Below, in pieces: positions 1-6,688 of a DNA stretch of 13,051 nt. Each line of letters opens with the position of its first letter. The stretch's first letter is position 1. This stretch comes from Methanosarcinales archaeon (GTDB lineage Archaea > Halobacteriota > Methanosarcinia > Methanotrichales > Methanotrichaceae). Position numbers and translations under genes: made by a program. The stretch spans positions 1 to 13,051 of the forward strand of contig JAAEEW010000194.1 in the NCBI GenBank assembly GCA_013415595.1. The letters run 5' to 3'. The notes beneath the pieces were generated by a model. That model was not told where the DNA came from and did no database searches. It saw only the letters and a list, made by a program, of their open reading frames with translations.

Positions 1-22
1 CTTCACACTCCCTTCACACTCC
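1..22. repeat. 11-nt tandem direct repeat
   Basis: The 11-mer CTTCACACTCC occurs twice back to back (1-11 and 12-22), followed by a degenerate third copy starting CGTCACTCTC. It lies in the spacer upstream of the trmO/transporter operon. No function can be assigned; it may be a slippage duplication. Confidence 0.6.
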
Positions 23-50
23 CGTCACTCTCTTTTATCTCCCGGTCCAT

Positions 51-80
51 CCTGTAAATGCCAGCCCTGTAAATGCCAGC
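51..80. repeat. 15-nt perfect tandem repeat
   Basis: The 15-mer CCTGTAAATGCCAGC is present twice without interruption (51-65 and 66-80). It lies about 50 nt upstream of the candidate TATA box of the trmO operon. It may be a recent slippage event or a duplicated binding site; the sequence alone does not decide. Confidence 0.75.
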
Positions 81-128
81 CAAATCTAATCATAAAATAA
101 CAATAAATCAGCGCATCAAAGAAAAAGA

Positions 129-139
129 TCTTAAATGAT
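129..139 (+). promoter_or_regulatory. candidate TATA box/BRE for the trmO-nik operon
   Basis: CTTAAATGAT at about 130-139, preceded by the purine-rich stretch GAAAAAGA at 121-128, resembles an archaeal BRE plus TATA box. Transcription would be expected to start near 160, giving a leader of about 65 nt before the preferred trmO start. Other AT-rich stretches (90-110) could serve instead. Confidence 0.4.
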
Positions 140-156
140 AGCCAATCTATCCATTC

Positions 157-175
157 AGTAATACAAGAAATTACT
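157..175. promoter_or_regulatory. inverted repeat AGTAAT-N7-ATTACT, candidate operator
   Basis: Perfect 6-bp half sites AGTAAT (157-162) and ATTACT (170-175) are separated by 7 nt. The site sits over the expected transcription start of the trmO-transporter operon, where archaeal repressors commonly bind. A metal-responsive repressor would fit the operon, but no regulator gene is seen in the window. Confidence 0.4.
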
Positions 176-209
176 TTCAAATTCATAGTAGCACATGAGG
201 TGCTGCAAT

Positions 210-214
210 AGGAG
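210..214 (+). promoter_or_regulatory. Shine-Dalgarno deciding the trmO start
   Basis: AGGAG at 210-214 lies downstream of the first in-frame ATG (195) and so cannot serve it. Aligned to AGGAGGTGAT, the TTG at 225 falls at the same distance as the starts of most other genes in this window, while the GTG at 219 is too close. Confidence 0.5.
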
Positions 215-224
215 ATGGGTGTTA

Positions 225-716
225 TTGTCTGAGGTTCCCCTGAATCTGAGACCCATAGGGGTCATCCACACGCCTTACATGAGCAGAGCGGACATCCCCC
301 GCCAGGGGAGGCTCTCCTCTGAGATCTGCCAGATAGAGGTCTATCCCCAGTACTCCGCCGGGCTGAAGGACATCGACCAGTGCACCCACCTCTTCGTCCT
401 CTTCTGGCTGCATCTGGCCGACCGCAGCCTGCTGACCGCCCGGCCCCCCCATGACCGCCGGGAGCACGGGGTCTTTGCCACCCGTTCCCCCAGCCGGCCC
501 AATCCCATCGCCTTGGACATCGTGGAGCTGCTGCAGGTCGACGAAAACCGGCTGAAGGTGCGGGGAATGGACGCTCTGGACGGCTCCATCCTCCTGGACC
601 TCAAGCCCTACTCGGCAAAGATCGACTCCTTCCCCCAGGCGGCCATCGGCTGGCAGAGGGACGGCCCCGGAGAGGCCGGAGAAGGACGGCGGTCCGGGGG
701 TGACCCGGTCTCATGA
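225..716 (+). CDS. trmO: TrmO-family tRNA t6A37 methyltransferase (TsaA-like)
   Basis: TrmO proteins use S-adenosylmethionine to methylate N6-threonylcarbamoyladenosine at position 37 of tRNA-Thr. The N-terminus (LRPIGVIHTPY), a central FVLFWLHL strand, SPSRPNPIALDIVEL and the DALDGSILLDLKPY segment are the conserved blocks of the UPF0066/TrmO beta-barrel. The protein is about 163 residues, the short single-domain form; the C-terminal tail is Gly/Arg-rich and unconserved. I chose the TTG at 225 because of the AGGAG at 210-214; alternatives are GTG 219 and ATG 195, the last adding an unusual MRCCNRRW leader and lacking a ribosome site. The stop overlaps the permease start by 4 nt (ATGA), so the two genes are translationally coupled. 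Placement at the head of an importer operon leaves open whether this paralog acts on tRNA or on another substrate. Confidence 0.85.
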   Translation: MSEVPLNLRPIGVIHTPYMSRADIPRQGRLSSEICQIEVYPQYSAGLKDIDQCTHLFVLFWLHLADRSLLTARPPHDRREHGVFATRSPSRPNPIALDIVELLQVDENRLKVRGMDALDGSILLDLKPYSAKIDSFPQAAIGWQRDGPGEAGEGRRSGGDPVS

Positions 717-1708
717 GGTCCGGCGGGGGGGCAGAGAGGCAGTCCCGGGGGAACTTCCTCAACTACATTTTAGCCCTGGCAGCCATCTTCCTGCTCAACT
801 TCATCCTCCCCCGGATGATGCCTGGAGATCCCCTGCACGCCATCTACGGGGACGAGGCCCTGGTGGCCATGACCCCGGCCATGGAGGCAGAGCTGGTCAG
901 GAGGTTCGCCCTGGACCAGCCCTGGTCCAGCCAGCTCTGGGCCTACGTCGTTGAGCTTCTGCATGGCGACCTGGGCTACTCCTACTACTTCAAGGACCAG
1001 GTGTCCAGCGTAATCCTGGGATCTCTGCCCTGGACTCTCCTCCTTTGCGGGCTTGCCCTCCTCCTGGCCACCGCCCTTGGCCTGGCCCTGGGAATCGAGT
1101 CCGGCTACCGGCGAGGCTCCAACCTGGACCGGGGGCTCATCGCCACCCTGATGTTCCTGAGCGGCTTTCCCGACTTCTTCCTGGGAATCCTCTTCCTGCT
1201 GATTTTCGGGGTCAGCCTGGGCCTGGCTCCCCTCTCCGGGGCCACCACCCCCTACAGCGGCTCCACCGGGCTTGCCTATCTCCGGGACGTGCTGCACCAC
1301 CTGGCCCTGCCCCTCTTCTCCCTGGTCCTGGTCCAGCTTGGCGGAATCTACCTGCTGACCCGGAACACCATGGTGACCGTGCTGAAGGAGCGCTTCGTCA
1401 TGACCGCCAGGGCCAAGGGCTGCTCTGAGTCGAGCGTCCGGTACGGACACGCAGGCCGAAACTCCCTCCTGCCGGTGGTCACGGCAACGGGTATGAGGCT
1501 TCCCAACCTGATCACCGGGGCGCTGTTCATCGAGATCGTCTTCTCTTACCCGGGAGTGGGCTCCCTTCTCAACAGCGCCCTGGACGCCCGGGACTATCCC
1601 CTCATCCAGGGCATCCTGCTCCTGGTCACCGTGGCCGTGCTGACCGCCAACCTGGGTGTGGATCGGATCTACCAGAGGCTCGACCCGAGGGTGAGATATG
1701 CACGTTAA
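713..1708 (+). CDS. nikB: ABC transporter permease, NikB/DppB family
   Basis: One of two membrane subunits of a peptide/nickel/opine-type importer. After a short basic N-terminus there is a first membrane helix (LNYILALAAIFLLNFILP), then the family's RMMPGDP motif, a periplasm-type segment with LDQPWSSQLWAYV...GDLGYSY, and further hydrophobic helices. The EAA coupling loop that docks on the ATPase is seen as TARAKGCSESSVRYGHAGRNSLLPV, followed by FIEIVFSYPGVGSLLNSAL. Length (331 residues) is normal for the family. The start overlaps the trmO stop as ATGA, and the end overlaps nikC by 11 nt. Nickel is suggested by family and by the methanogen context; peptides or a metallophore are not excluded by sequence. 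Confidence 0.88.
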   Translation: MRSGGGAERQSRGNFLNYILALAAIFLLNFILPRMMPGDPLHAIYGDEALVAMTPAMEAELVRRFALDQPWSSQLWAYVVELLHGDLGYSYYFKDQVSSVILGSLPWTLLLCGLALLLATALGLALGIESGYRRGSNLDRGLIATLMFLSGFPDFFLGILFLLIFGVSLGLAPLSGATTPYSGSTGLAYLRDVLHHLALPLFSLVLVQLGGIYLLTRNTMVTVLKERFVMTARAKGCSESSVRYGHAGRNSLLPVVTATGMRLPNLITGALFIEIVFSYPGVGSLLNSALDARDYPLIQGILLLVTVAVLTANLGVDRIYQRLDPRVRYAR

Positions 1709-2567
1709 CACCTCCCGGGAGGTGCTGGGCGATCCCCTGGGCCTGGCTGGCGTGGTCATCCTGGGGCTTTTAGCTGGCATGGCCCTGCTGGCTCCCCTGC
1801 TCGCAGGCTCCCATCCCGATTATTATACCGGCCAGATCTTCGTCTCCCCCTCCGCCGATCACCCCCTGGGCACGGACTCGGTGGGCCAGGACATCTGGAG
1901 CAGGCTCTTGTGGGGGGCCAGGACCTCCCTCCTGGCCGGAGCGGGAGTGGCCCTGATCTCCACGTTGCTGAGCGTCCTCATCGGTGCCACCTCTGCCATC
2001 TTCGGGGGCCTTTACGACCGGTTCTGGATGAGGGTGGTGGACACCATGCTGGCCATCCCCTCCATCATCGTCATGATGCTGGTGGCCGCCTACCTGCACC
2101 CCAACCTGGTGCTGCTGATACTGCTTCTGTCCGCCTTCTCCTGGCCGGGAGGAGCCCGTATCGTGCGAGCCCAGACCCTGACCATCAAGGACCGGATGCA
2201 CGTCTACGCCGCGTCCACCTTTGGAGCAGGCTCTGGCCACATCCTGCACAGACACGTGGTGCCCGACCTGGCCCCCATCATCCTGGCGGTGATGATCGGC
2301 GACGCCCGCCGGGCCGTCTTCATGGAGGCGGGCCTCTCCTTCCTGGGGATATCCGATCCCGGCATGGTGAGCTGGGGAAAGATCATGCACCAGGCCCTGC
2401 CCTTCACCTACCTGGAGGTGTGGAAGTGGTGGCTCCTGCCTGCCGGGCTGGCCCTCTCCCTGACTCTGGTGGGCTTGAGCTTCCTTGGCTATGCCCTGGA
2501 GGCGGCCATGGACCCCCGGCTCAGGGCAAGCGAGAAAAAGGAAAACGCGAGGATCATCAATGCTTGA
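1698..2567 (+). CDS. nikC: ABC transporter permease, NikC/DppC family
   Basis: Second membrane subunit of the importer, partner of the upstream NikB-like protein. The N-terminal helix (LAGVVILGLLAGMALLAPLLAG) is followed by the hallmark HPLGTDSVGQDIWSRLLWGARTSLLAG, by DTMLAIPSIIVMMLV, by the EAA-type loop IVRAQTLTIKDRMHVYAASTFGAGSGHILHRHVVPDL and by FMEAGLSFLGISDPGMVSWGKI, all typical of this family. Length of 289 residues is usual. Start ATG 1698 has GGTGA at 1690-1694. The last residues overlap the ATPase gene start (ATG at 2560) by 8 nt, so the whole operon is translationally coupled. Confidence 0.88.
   Translation: MHVNTSREVLGDPLGLAGVVILGLLAGMALLAPLLAGSHPDYYTGQIFVSPSADHPLGTDSVGQDIWSRLLWGARTSLLAGAGVALISTLLSVLIGATSAIFGGLYDRFWMRVVDTMLAIPSIIVMMLVAAYLHPNLVLLILLLSAFSWPGGARIVRAQTLTIKDRMHVYAASTFGAGSGHILHRHVVPDLAPIILAVMIGDARRAVFMEAGLSFLGISDPGMVSWGKIMHQALPFTYLEVWKWWLLPAGLALSLTLVGLSFLGYALEAAMDPRLRASEKKENARIINA
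2549..2553 (+). promoter_or_regulatory. Shine-Dalgarno deciding the nikDE start
   Basis: GAGGA at 2549-2553 is 6 nt before the ATG at 2560. It favours that start over the upstream in-frame ATG at 2485, which would add 25 basic residues encoded inside nikC. Confidence 0.65.
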
Positions 2568-4302
2568 TATAAAAGACCTGACTGTCTCCTACGGCAGGAC
2601 CAGGATCTTGAACGGGGTCTCCCTCCGGCTGGAGCCTGGCCACTCTCTGGCTCTGATCGGCGAGTCCGGAGCGGGCAAGACTACTCTAGGCCTGTCCATC
2701 ATGGGCCTGGTGGAGGGATCGGTCGACGGCCAGGTCTGGCTGGGAGAGAAGAACCTGCTGGCTCTCCGGCCTGGGGAGATGAGGTCTCTGCGGGGGAGGG
2801 AGGTGGCCATGGTATTTCAAAACGTGGAGGACGCCCTCAATCCCCTGCAACAGGTGCACAGCCAGGTGATGGAGGCCATGGCCGTTCACCTGGACGGGAC
2901 AGCGCCCAGGGCCGCCGTCTCCACCCGGGCGTCCAGGCTCCTGGAGGCGGTGGGCCTGTCCGAGGAGAAGGCCGGGGCCTACCCCCACCAGCTCAGCGGA
3001 GGCGAGCGGCAGAGGTCTCTGATTGCCATGGCCCTGGCCAACGACCCGGGGGTGCTGATTCTGGACGAGCCCACCGCCTCCCTGGACTCCCTGACCAAGG
3101 GCGACATCCTGGAGCTGCTCAGGTCGGCCACCGCCGGCAAGATCTCCCTGGTCATAACCCATGACATCTCCACCGCCGCCCGCCTGTGCCGGAGGATGGC
3201 GGTCATGTACTCCGGCCGGATCGTGGAGATGGGGACCACCGAGGAGGTGCTGGAAAATCCGCGCCATCCCTACACCCGGGGCCTGATTCGCTCCTACCCG
3301 GACATGAAGACCACCAAGGACCTGCAGGGCATTCCCGGCCACATCAGCCAGGACCTCTGCGGATGCCCCTTCCACCGGCGCTGCACCCAGCACATCCAGG
3401 TCTGCAAGACAGAGGTCCCCCCATTGCAGAAGCTGGAGGGGCGATGGATCGCCTGCCACCGGGGAGGAATCGTCCCCCTGCTGCAGGTGGAGGGGCTGGG
3501 CAAGGGCTTTGGGTCCTTCCAGGCCCTGGACGGGGTGGGCTTCACCCTTCACGAAGGGGAGACCCTGGCCCTGGTGGGCGAGAGCGGGTCGGGCAAGACC
3601 ACGCTCTCCCGGATCGTGATGGGGCTATTGCAGGCCGACAGCGGCCGGATCATCCTGGAGGGCGAGGAAGTCCGAAAGCGAGGCCAGGATTTCTACCGGC
3701 GGGTGCAGATGATCTACCAGAATCCAAAGGAGTCCCTGAGCCACCGCATGAACGTGCTGCAACTGGTGAAGGAGCCCCTGGACGTGCAGAAGGTGGGGAC
3801 CGAGGTGGAGCGGCGGCAGAGGGTCCTTCAGGCCCTGGAGGACGTGGAGCTTCCGGTCTATCACGAGTTTCTGGAGTGCTATCCCCACCAGCTCAGCGGG
3901 GGCATGGCCCAGCGGGTGGCCATCGCCCGGGCGCTGGTCCTGGGCCCCAAGCTGCTCATCGCCGACGAGCCCACCTCCGCCCTGGACGCCAGCGTCCAGG
4001 CCAAGATCATGAAGCTGCTAATGAAGCTGCAGGAGGATATGGGCCTGGCCATGCTCTTCGTGACCCACGACATAGCCCTGGCCCGCAAGGTCAGCGACAG
4101 GATGGCGGTGCTGCACCGGGGCCGCCTGGTGGAGGAGGGTCCCACCAGCGAGCTGGTCAGCAATCCGGCTCAGGAATACACCAGGATGCTCCTGGAGCAG
4201 GCCTCGGACCTGGGGCGGAGGAGGGAGTCGCAGTCATCGGCCGGAGGATGGCACGGGCGCTGCGGTGCCGGCTCAGGGGAGCGTATGGAGAGGGCGATAT
4301 GA
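2560..4302 (+). CDS. nikDE: fused double ATPase of peptide/nickel ABC importer (NikD-NikE)
   Basis: A single 580-residue chain carries both ATP-binding subunits that drive the importer. Domain 1: Walker A GESGAGKTT at residues 34-42, Q-loop VFQN, signature LSGGERQRS, Walker B VLILDEPTASLD, switch THD. Domain 2: Walker A GESGSGKTT at about 340-348, Q-loop IYQN, signature LSGGMAQRVAIA, Walker B LLIADEPTSALD, switch THD. Both sites look catalytically complete. Between them lies the C-terminal element of OppD/DppD proteins, with Cys at 267, 269, 275, 282 and 299 (CPFHRRC...C...C), a motif reported to hold a [4Fe-4S] cluster in some homologs. The last 30 or so residues are low complexity and unlike the family. 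Start ATG 2560 has a good ribosome site. The stop TGA overlaps an ATG at 4299. Confidence 0.88.
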   Translation: MLDIKDLTVSYGRTRILNGVSLRLEPGHSLALIGESGAGKTTLGLSIMGLVEGSVDGQVWLGEKNLLALRPGEMRSLRGREVAMVFQNVEDALNPLQQVHSQVMEAMAVHLDGTAPRAAVSTRASRLLEAVGLSEEKAGAYPHQLSGGERQRSLIAMALANDPGVLILDEPTASLDSLTKGDILELLRSATAGKISLVITHDISTAARLCRRMAVMYSGRIVEMGTTEEVLENPRHPYTRGLIRSYPDMKTTKDLQGIPGHISQDLCGCPFHRRCTQHIQVCKTEVPPLQKLEGRWIACHRGGIVPLLQVEGLGKGFGSFQALDGVGFTLHEGETLALVGESGSGKTTLSRIVMGLLQADSGRIILEGEEVRKRGQDFYRRVQMIYQNPKESLSHRMNVLQLVKEPLDVQKVGTEVERRQRVLQALEDVELPVYHEFLECYPHQLSGGMAQRVAIARALVLGPKLLIADEPTSALDASVQAKIMKLLMKLQEDMGLAMLFVTHDIALARKVSDRMAVLHRGRLVEEGPTSELVSNPAQEYTRMLLEQASDLGRRRESQSSAGGWHGRCGAGSGERMERAI

Positions 4303-4337
4303 TAGATGCCCTGGTCGGTCCAGCAGATCCCAGCTAT

Positions 4338-4354
4338 GGAGCCAGCTTGGCTCC
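4338..4354. repeat. hairpin GGAGCCA-N3-TGGCTCC
   Basis: A perfect 7-bp stem with a 3-nt loop lies 35 nt after the nikDE stop. No T-tract follows, so it is not a convincing terminator; it could stabilise the 3' end of the operon transcript or be a processing site. Confidence 0.5.
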
Positions 4355-4524
4355 GGGATTGGCCGATAGGGGCCTGCACCGCTATCCAACGGGGATTATG
4401 CAACTGCCTCCGTGCGATTCGTCCCCATCCAACTGCCTTGATTCAGCCGCTTTGACCTCGCCTATTCAATCATGCTGCTGTAGCTCAATCAAGGCGATTT
4501 GTTTGCGGCGAGCCAAAGACCGCA

Positions 4525-4535
4525 TTTTACTTATT
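4525..4535 (+). promoter_or_regulatory. candidate TATA box for fmdE
   Basis: TTTTACTTATT at 4525-4535, preceded by CCAAAGAC, would place a transcript start near 4556 and a leader of about 50 nt containing the palindrome GCAAAATTTGC (4565-4575). The TTTTAATAAT at 4576-4585 is an alternative but would leave almost no leader despite the clear ribosome site at 4597-4602. Confidence 0.3.
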
Positions 4536-4607
4536 CCAACGAATCCCAAAAGAAGGGTAGATCCGCAAAATTTGCTTTTAATAATGACTTCAATGAAGGT
4601 GAGATCA

Positions 4608-5186
4608 ATGGACGAGGACCTGAAACGGGCCGTCGAGTTCCACGGCCACATGTGCCCGGGCCTGGCTATCGGATACCGGGTGGCGAAGTACGTCAAGGAC
4701 CATTATCCCCGCTCTGGAGACGAGGAGCTGGTGGCCATCGTGGAGAACAACTCCTGCAGCGTGGACGCCATTCAGGACGTGCTGGGGTGCACCTTTGGCA
4801 AGGGAAACCTGATCTTTAAGGACCACGGGAAGCACGTCTACACCGTCTACTCCCGCGACCAGGACCGGGCGCTGCGCATTTACTTCAAGTACGACCTGTC
4901 CGGGCCCATGACCACCCTCCGGCAGAAGTACTTCAGCGGCACGGCCACCCCGGCGGAGCGAGAGGAGTTCGAGCGGTCCCGGGACCAGAACATAAAGGAC
5001 ATCCTGAACCTGGAAGAAAAAGAGCTCCTGGACGTGCGGGAGATCAAGATCCCTCCACCCCAGAAGGCCAGGATCTACCCCTCCCTCTGCTGCCAGGAGT
5101 GCGGCGAGGCGTTCATGGAGGTCCGGGGCCATACGGCAGCGGGAAAGATCGTCTGCCAGGACTGTTTTGAGAGGCTGGTGGGCTAG
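4608..5186 (+). CDS. FmdE-domain protein with C-terminal zinc ribbon
   Basis: The 192-residue protein opens with the FmdE domain: FHGHMCPGLAIGYR (residues 11-24, with His12, His14 and Cys16) and NNSCSVDAIQDVLGCTFGKGNL (47-68, with Cys50 and Cys61), a cluster of likely metal ligands. A C-terminal treble-clef/zinc ribbon has CxxC at 162/165 and 183/186. The family is named for a gene in the molybdenum formylmethanofuran dehydrogenase operon, but no dehydrogenase subunits are nearby, so this is a stand-alone paralog. Placed after a peptide/nickel-type importer, a role in binding, sensing or delivering metal is a reasonable inference and not proven. Start ATG 4608 is chosen for AGGTGA at 4597-4602; in-frame ATGs at 4584 and 4593 lack such a site. 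Convergent with the NosD-like gene, 27 nt away. Confidence 0.85.
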   Translation: MDEDLKRAVEFHGHMCPGLAIGYRVAKYVKDHYPRSGDEELVAIVENNSCSVDAIQDVLGCTFGKGNLIFKDHGKHVYTVYSRDQDRALRIYFKYDLSGPMTTLRQKYFSGTATPAEREEFERSRDQNIKDILNLEEKELLDVREIKIPPPQKARIYPSLCCQECGEAFMEVRGHTAAGKIVCQDCFERLVG

Positions 5187-5213
5187 CCCCGCGCCAGCCG
5201 ATCCGGGGCAGCC

Positions 5214-6449
5214 TCAGGCAGAGGCGGTGGAGTTGGCCGGCAGGGTCATGGGGTGCCGGTCGACGTTCTCTCCCCCGGGCAGGTAGTAGACCCTCCCCAG
5301 GTCGCTGTAGTAGTTGCCCCGCAGCCCGTCGTCCCAGCGGTTGCCCATGCCCTCGTCGTAGGCGTTGTAGACGTTGTCCATCAGCCGGTTGTTCACAATC
5401 ACATTGCGGGCGGCGGAGAAGGCCAGGTAGATCCCGTAATCGTTGCCCTGGATCGTATTTCCTTCCAGGGCGTTGTCGCTGCTGCGAAAGTCCAGGTGAA
5501 TTCCCCGGCCGTTTCCGGAAATCTCGTTCTCCTGGATGGAGTTATGGCGGCTGTCGTAGGTCAGGAAGATGCCTCTGCCCCCGCCCCACACCAGGTTTTT
5601 GGATACCAGGTTGTCCCGGGAGTCCTCCACGCAGATCCCTGCCTTGCGGTTGCTCCCGGCCCGGTTGTCGGCTATGCGGTTCCAATTGCTCTGGTCGGCC
5701 AGATAAATTCCGTACCATCTTCCCTTGCTGGCGTTGTTATCGGCTATGGTGTTGTTGGAGCTGGAGTAAAGGGCTATTCCGCAAAGGCCGTTGGCCACCA
5801 CCAGGTTCCCGGATATCAGATTTCCCTCCGAGCACCTGAGCACTATGCCGCAGTCTCCATCGTCGCCGTCGTTTCCGATGACGTTATTTCCGGCGACCGT
5901 GTTGTTGGTGGACTGGCACAGCACTATGCCGTCCGAGTTGTCGCTGACGTTGTTGTCCGAGACCAGGTTGTCCCGCCCCAGCAGGGATATTCCCTCCCGG
6001 CAGCCGACGATGCGGTTGTCCCGGATCACGTTCCTGTCGGACAGGACCAGCATCCCTTCACCCACCGCGTTCTTGATGCTAAGGCCAGTCACGGTGCAGC
6101 CGCCGGAGGCCACGATCACCCCGGAGCTGCAGCCCCGGGCATCGATGACCGCTCCCCTCTCTCCCTGGTCGGCGTTCTCCTGGTCTGGGGCCTGCAGGCC
6201 ATCGTCTTCTTGCTCCCTTTGGTCCCGGTCCCATCCCTGCAGGATCAGGGATTTGGTGATGTTGACCGGACCCGGATAGGTTCCATTCGCCACCAGGATC
6301 AGGTCTCCTGGACTTGCAGCCTTCACAGCCTCCTGGATGCTCTGGAATTCGCCATCAGGCCCAACGGCGATGGTGGCTCCATGGGCAGAGGCCAAAAGGA
6401 CCAGGAAGATGGCCAGGGCCGCAGCTGGCCGGAAGTAAGCAGGACTCAA
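5214..6449 (-). CDS. secreted NosD-like parallel beta-helix protein
   Basis: The 411-residue protein begins with a signal peptide (residues 1-24: FRPAAALAIFLVLLASAHG, cleavage likely just before ATIAVG). It is followed by the start of a right-handed beta-helix (GEFQSIQEAVKAASPGDLILVANGTYPGPVNITKSLILQG) and then about a dozen Asn/Gly-rich turns of the NosD/PbH1 type, such as NSIQENEISGNGRGIHL and NTIQGNDYGIYL. The end has the NosD-type closing block with GNRWDDGLRGNYYSDLG. NosD itself delivers copper to nitrous oxide reductase, but no nos genes are visible; methanogens carry many such repeat proteins, probably at the cell surface. The start codon is TTG (6449-6447), the only start in frame near the signal peptide, with GAGGG 8 nt before it. 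Divergent from the sulfite reductase-like gene. Confidence 0.85.
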   Translation of the reverse strand: MSPAYFRPAAALAIFLVLLASAHGATIAVGPDGEFQSIQEAVKAASPGDLILVANGTYPGPVNITKSLILQGWDRDQREQEDDGLQAPDQENADQGERGAVIDARGCSSGVIVASGGCTVTGLSIKNAVGEGMLVLSDRNVIRDNRIVGCREGISLLGRDNLVSDNNVSDNSDGIVLCQSTNNTVAGNNVIGNDGDDGDCGIVLRCSEGNLISGNLVVANGLCGIALYSSSNNTIADNNASKGRWYGIYLADQSNWNRIADNRAGSNRKAGICVEDSRDNLVSKNLVWGGGRGIFLTYDSRHNSIQENEISGNGRGIHLDFRSSDNALEGNTIQGNDYGIYLAFSAARNVIVNNRLMDNVYNAYDEGMGNRWDDGLRGNYYSDLGRVYYLPGGENVDRHPMTLPANSTASA

Positions 6450-6457
6450 TTCGCATT

Positions 6458-6462
6458 CCCTC
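6458..6462 (-). promoter_or_regulatory. Shine-Dalgarno supporting a TTG start of the NosD-like gene
   Basis: GAGGG on the minus strand lies 8 nt before the TTG at 6449-6447. An ATG at 6456-6454 is out of frame and too close to the site. The in-frame codons upstream contain no ATG within the region examined. Confidence 0.5.
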
Positions 6463-6525
6463 TTTCTATTGCTACCCGGACCTTCTATTGGGCTTCGATT
6501 GGCTAAAAGTGTTTGCCTGCAGGAG

Positions 6526-6540
6526 GGCCTGGAGCAGGCC
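6526..6540. repeat. hairpin GGCCTG-N3-CAGGCC in divergent leader
   Basis: A 6-bp GC-rich stem with a 3-nt loop lies between the NosD-like gene (minus) and the sulfite reductase-like gene (plus). It may affect the NosD leader RNA; no T-tract is adjacent. Confidence 0.35.
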
Positions 6541-6688
6541 TGAAGGCATTTTCAGACGGCGGCCACGAACAGGGGTACACGATTCATTTTTCAATGGATA
6601 TCTCAATGCACTGGTCATTCCCTTTCACATTGCGTTGCTCAGAGCTTTCAAATAGGAGGCAGTCAGAGTTAAAAGTCTGAGGTTAAAA

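Larger units (their letters stand above)
4303..4607 (+). other. 305-nt spacer between nikDE and fmdE, open in the fmdE frame
   Basis: This stretch has no recognised gene. An ATG at 4299 overlaps the nikDE stop as ATGA, has GGAGAGGG at 4287-4294 in front of it, and reads without a stop for 103 codons into fmdE. The encoded residues (many Ser, Cys and Pro, then an AT-richer part) resemble no family and base composition differs from the flanking genes. It also contains the hairpin at 4338-4354, TATA-like stretches at 4525-4535 and 4576-4585, and the palindrome GCAAAATTTGC at 4565-4575. It is best read as a non-coding leader, but an N-terminal extension or a decayed coupled gene is possible. Confidence 0.45.

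Noticed and set aside
3186..4298. Plus-strand frame overlapping nikDE upstream of fmdE
   Set aside because: This part is an out-of-frame Gly/Pro/Arg-rich reading of the second ATPase domain. Only the portion after 4299 deserved a separate comment.
5214..6449. Possible CRISPR-like or DNA repeats in the beta-helix gene
   Set aside because: The periodicity is at protein level (parallel beta-helix turns); the DNA units vary in sequence and length and have no spacer structure.
5253..6506. Plus-strand open frame of 417 codons opposite the NosD-like gene
   Set aside because: It is a mirror of the repeated Asn/Gly codons of the beta-helix gene (Val/Gln/Pro-rich), with no signal or domain.
6654..6659. 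Strong AGGAGG motif upstream of the reductase gene
   Set aside because: No start codon lies at a usable distance; the reductase is served by GAGGT at 6679-6683, so this is probably incidental.
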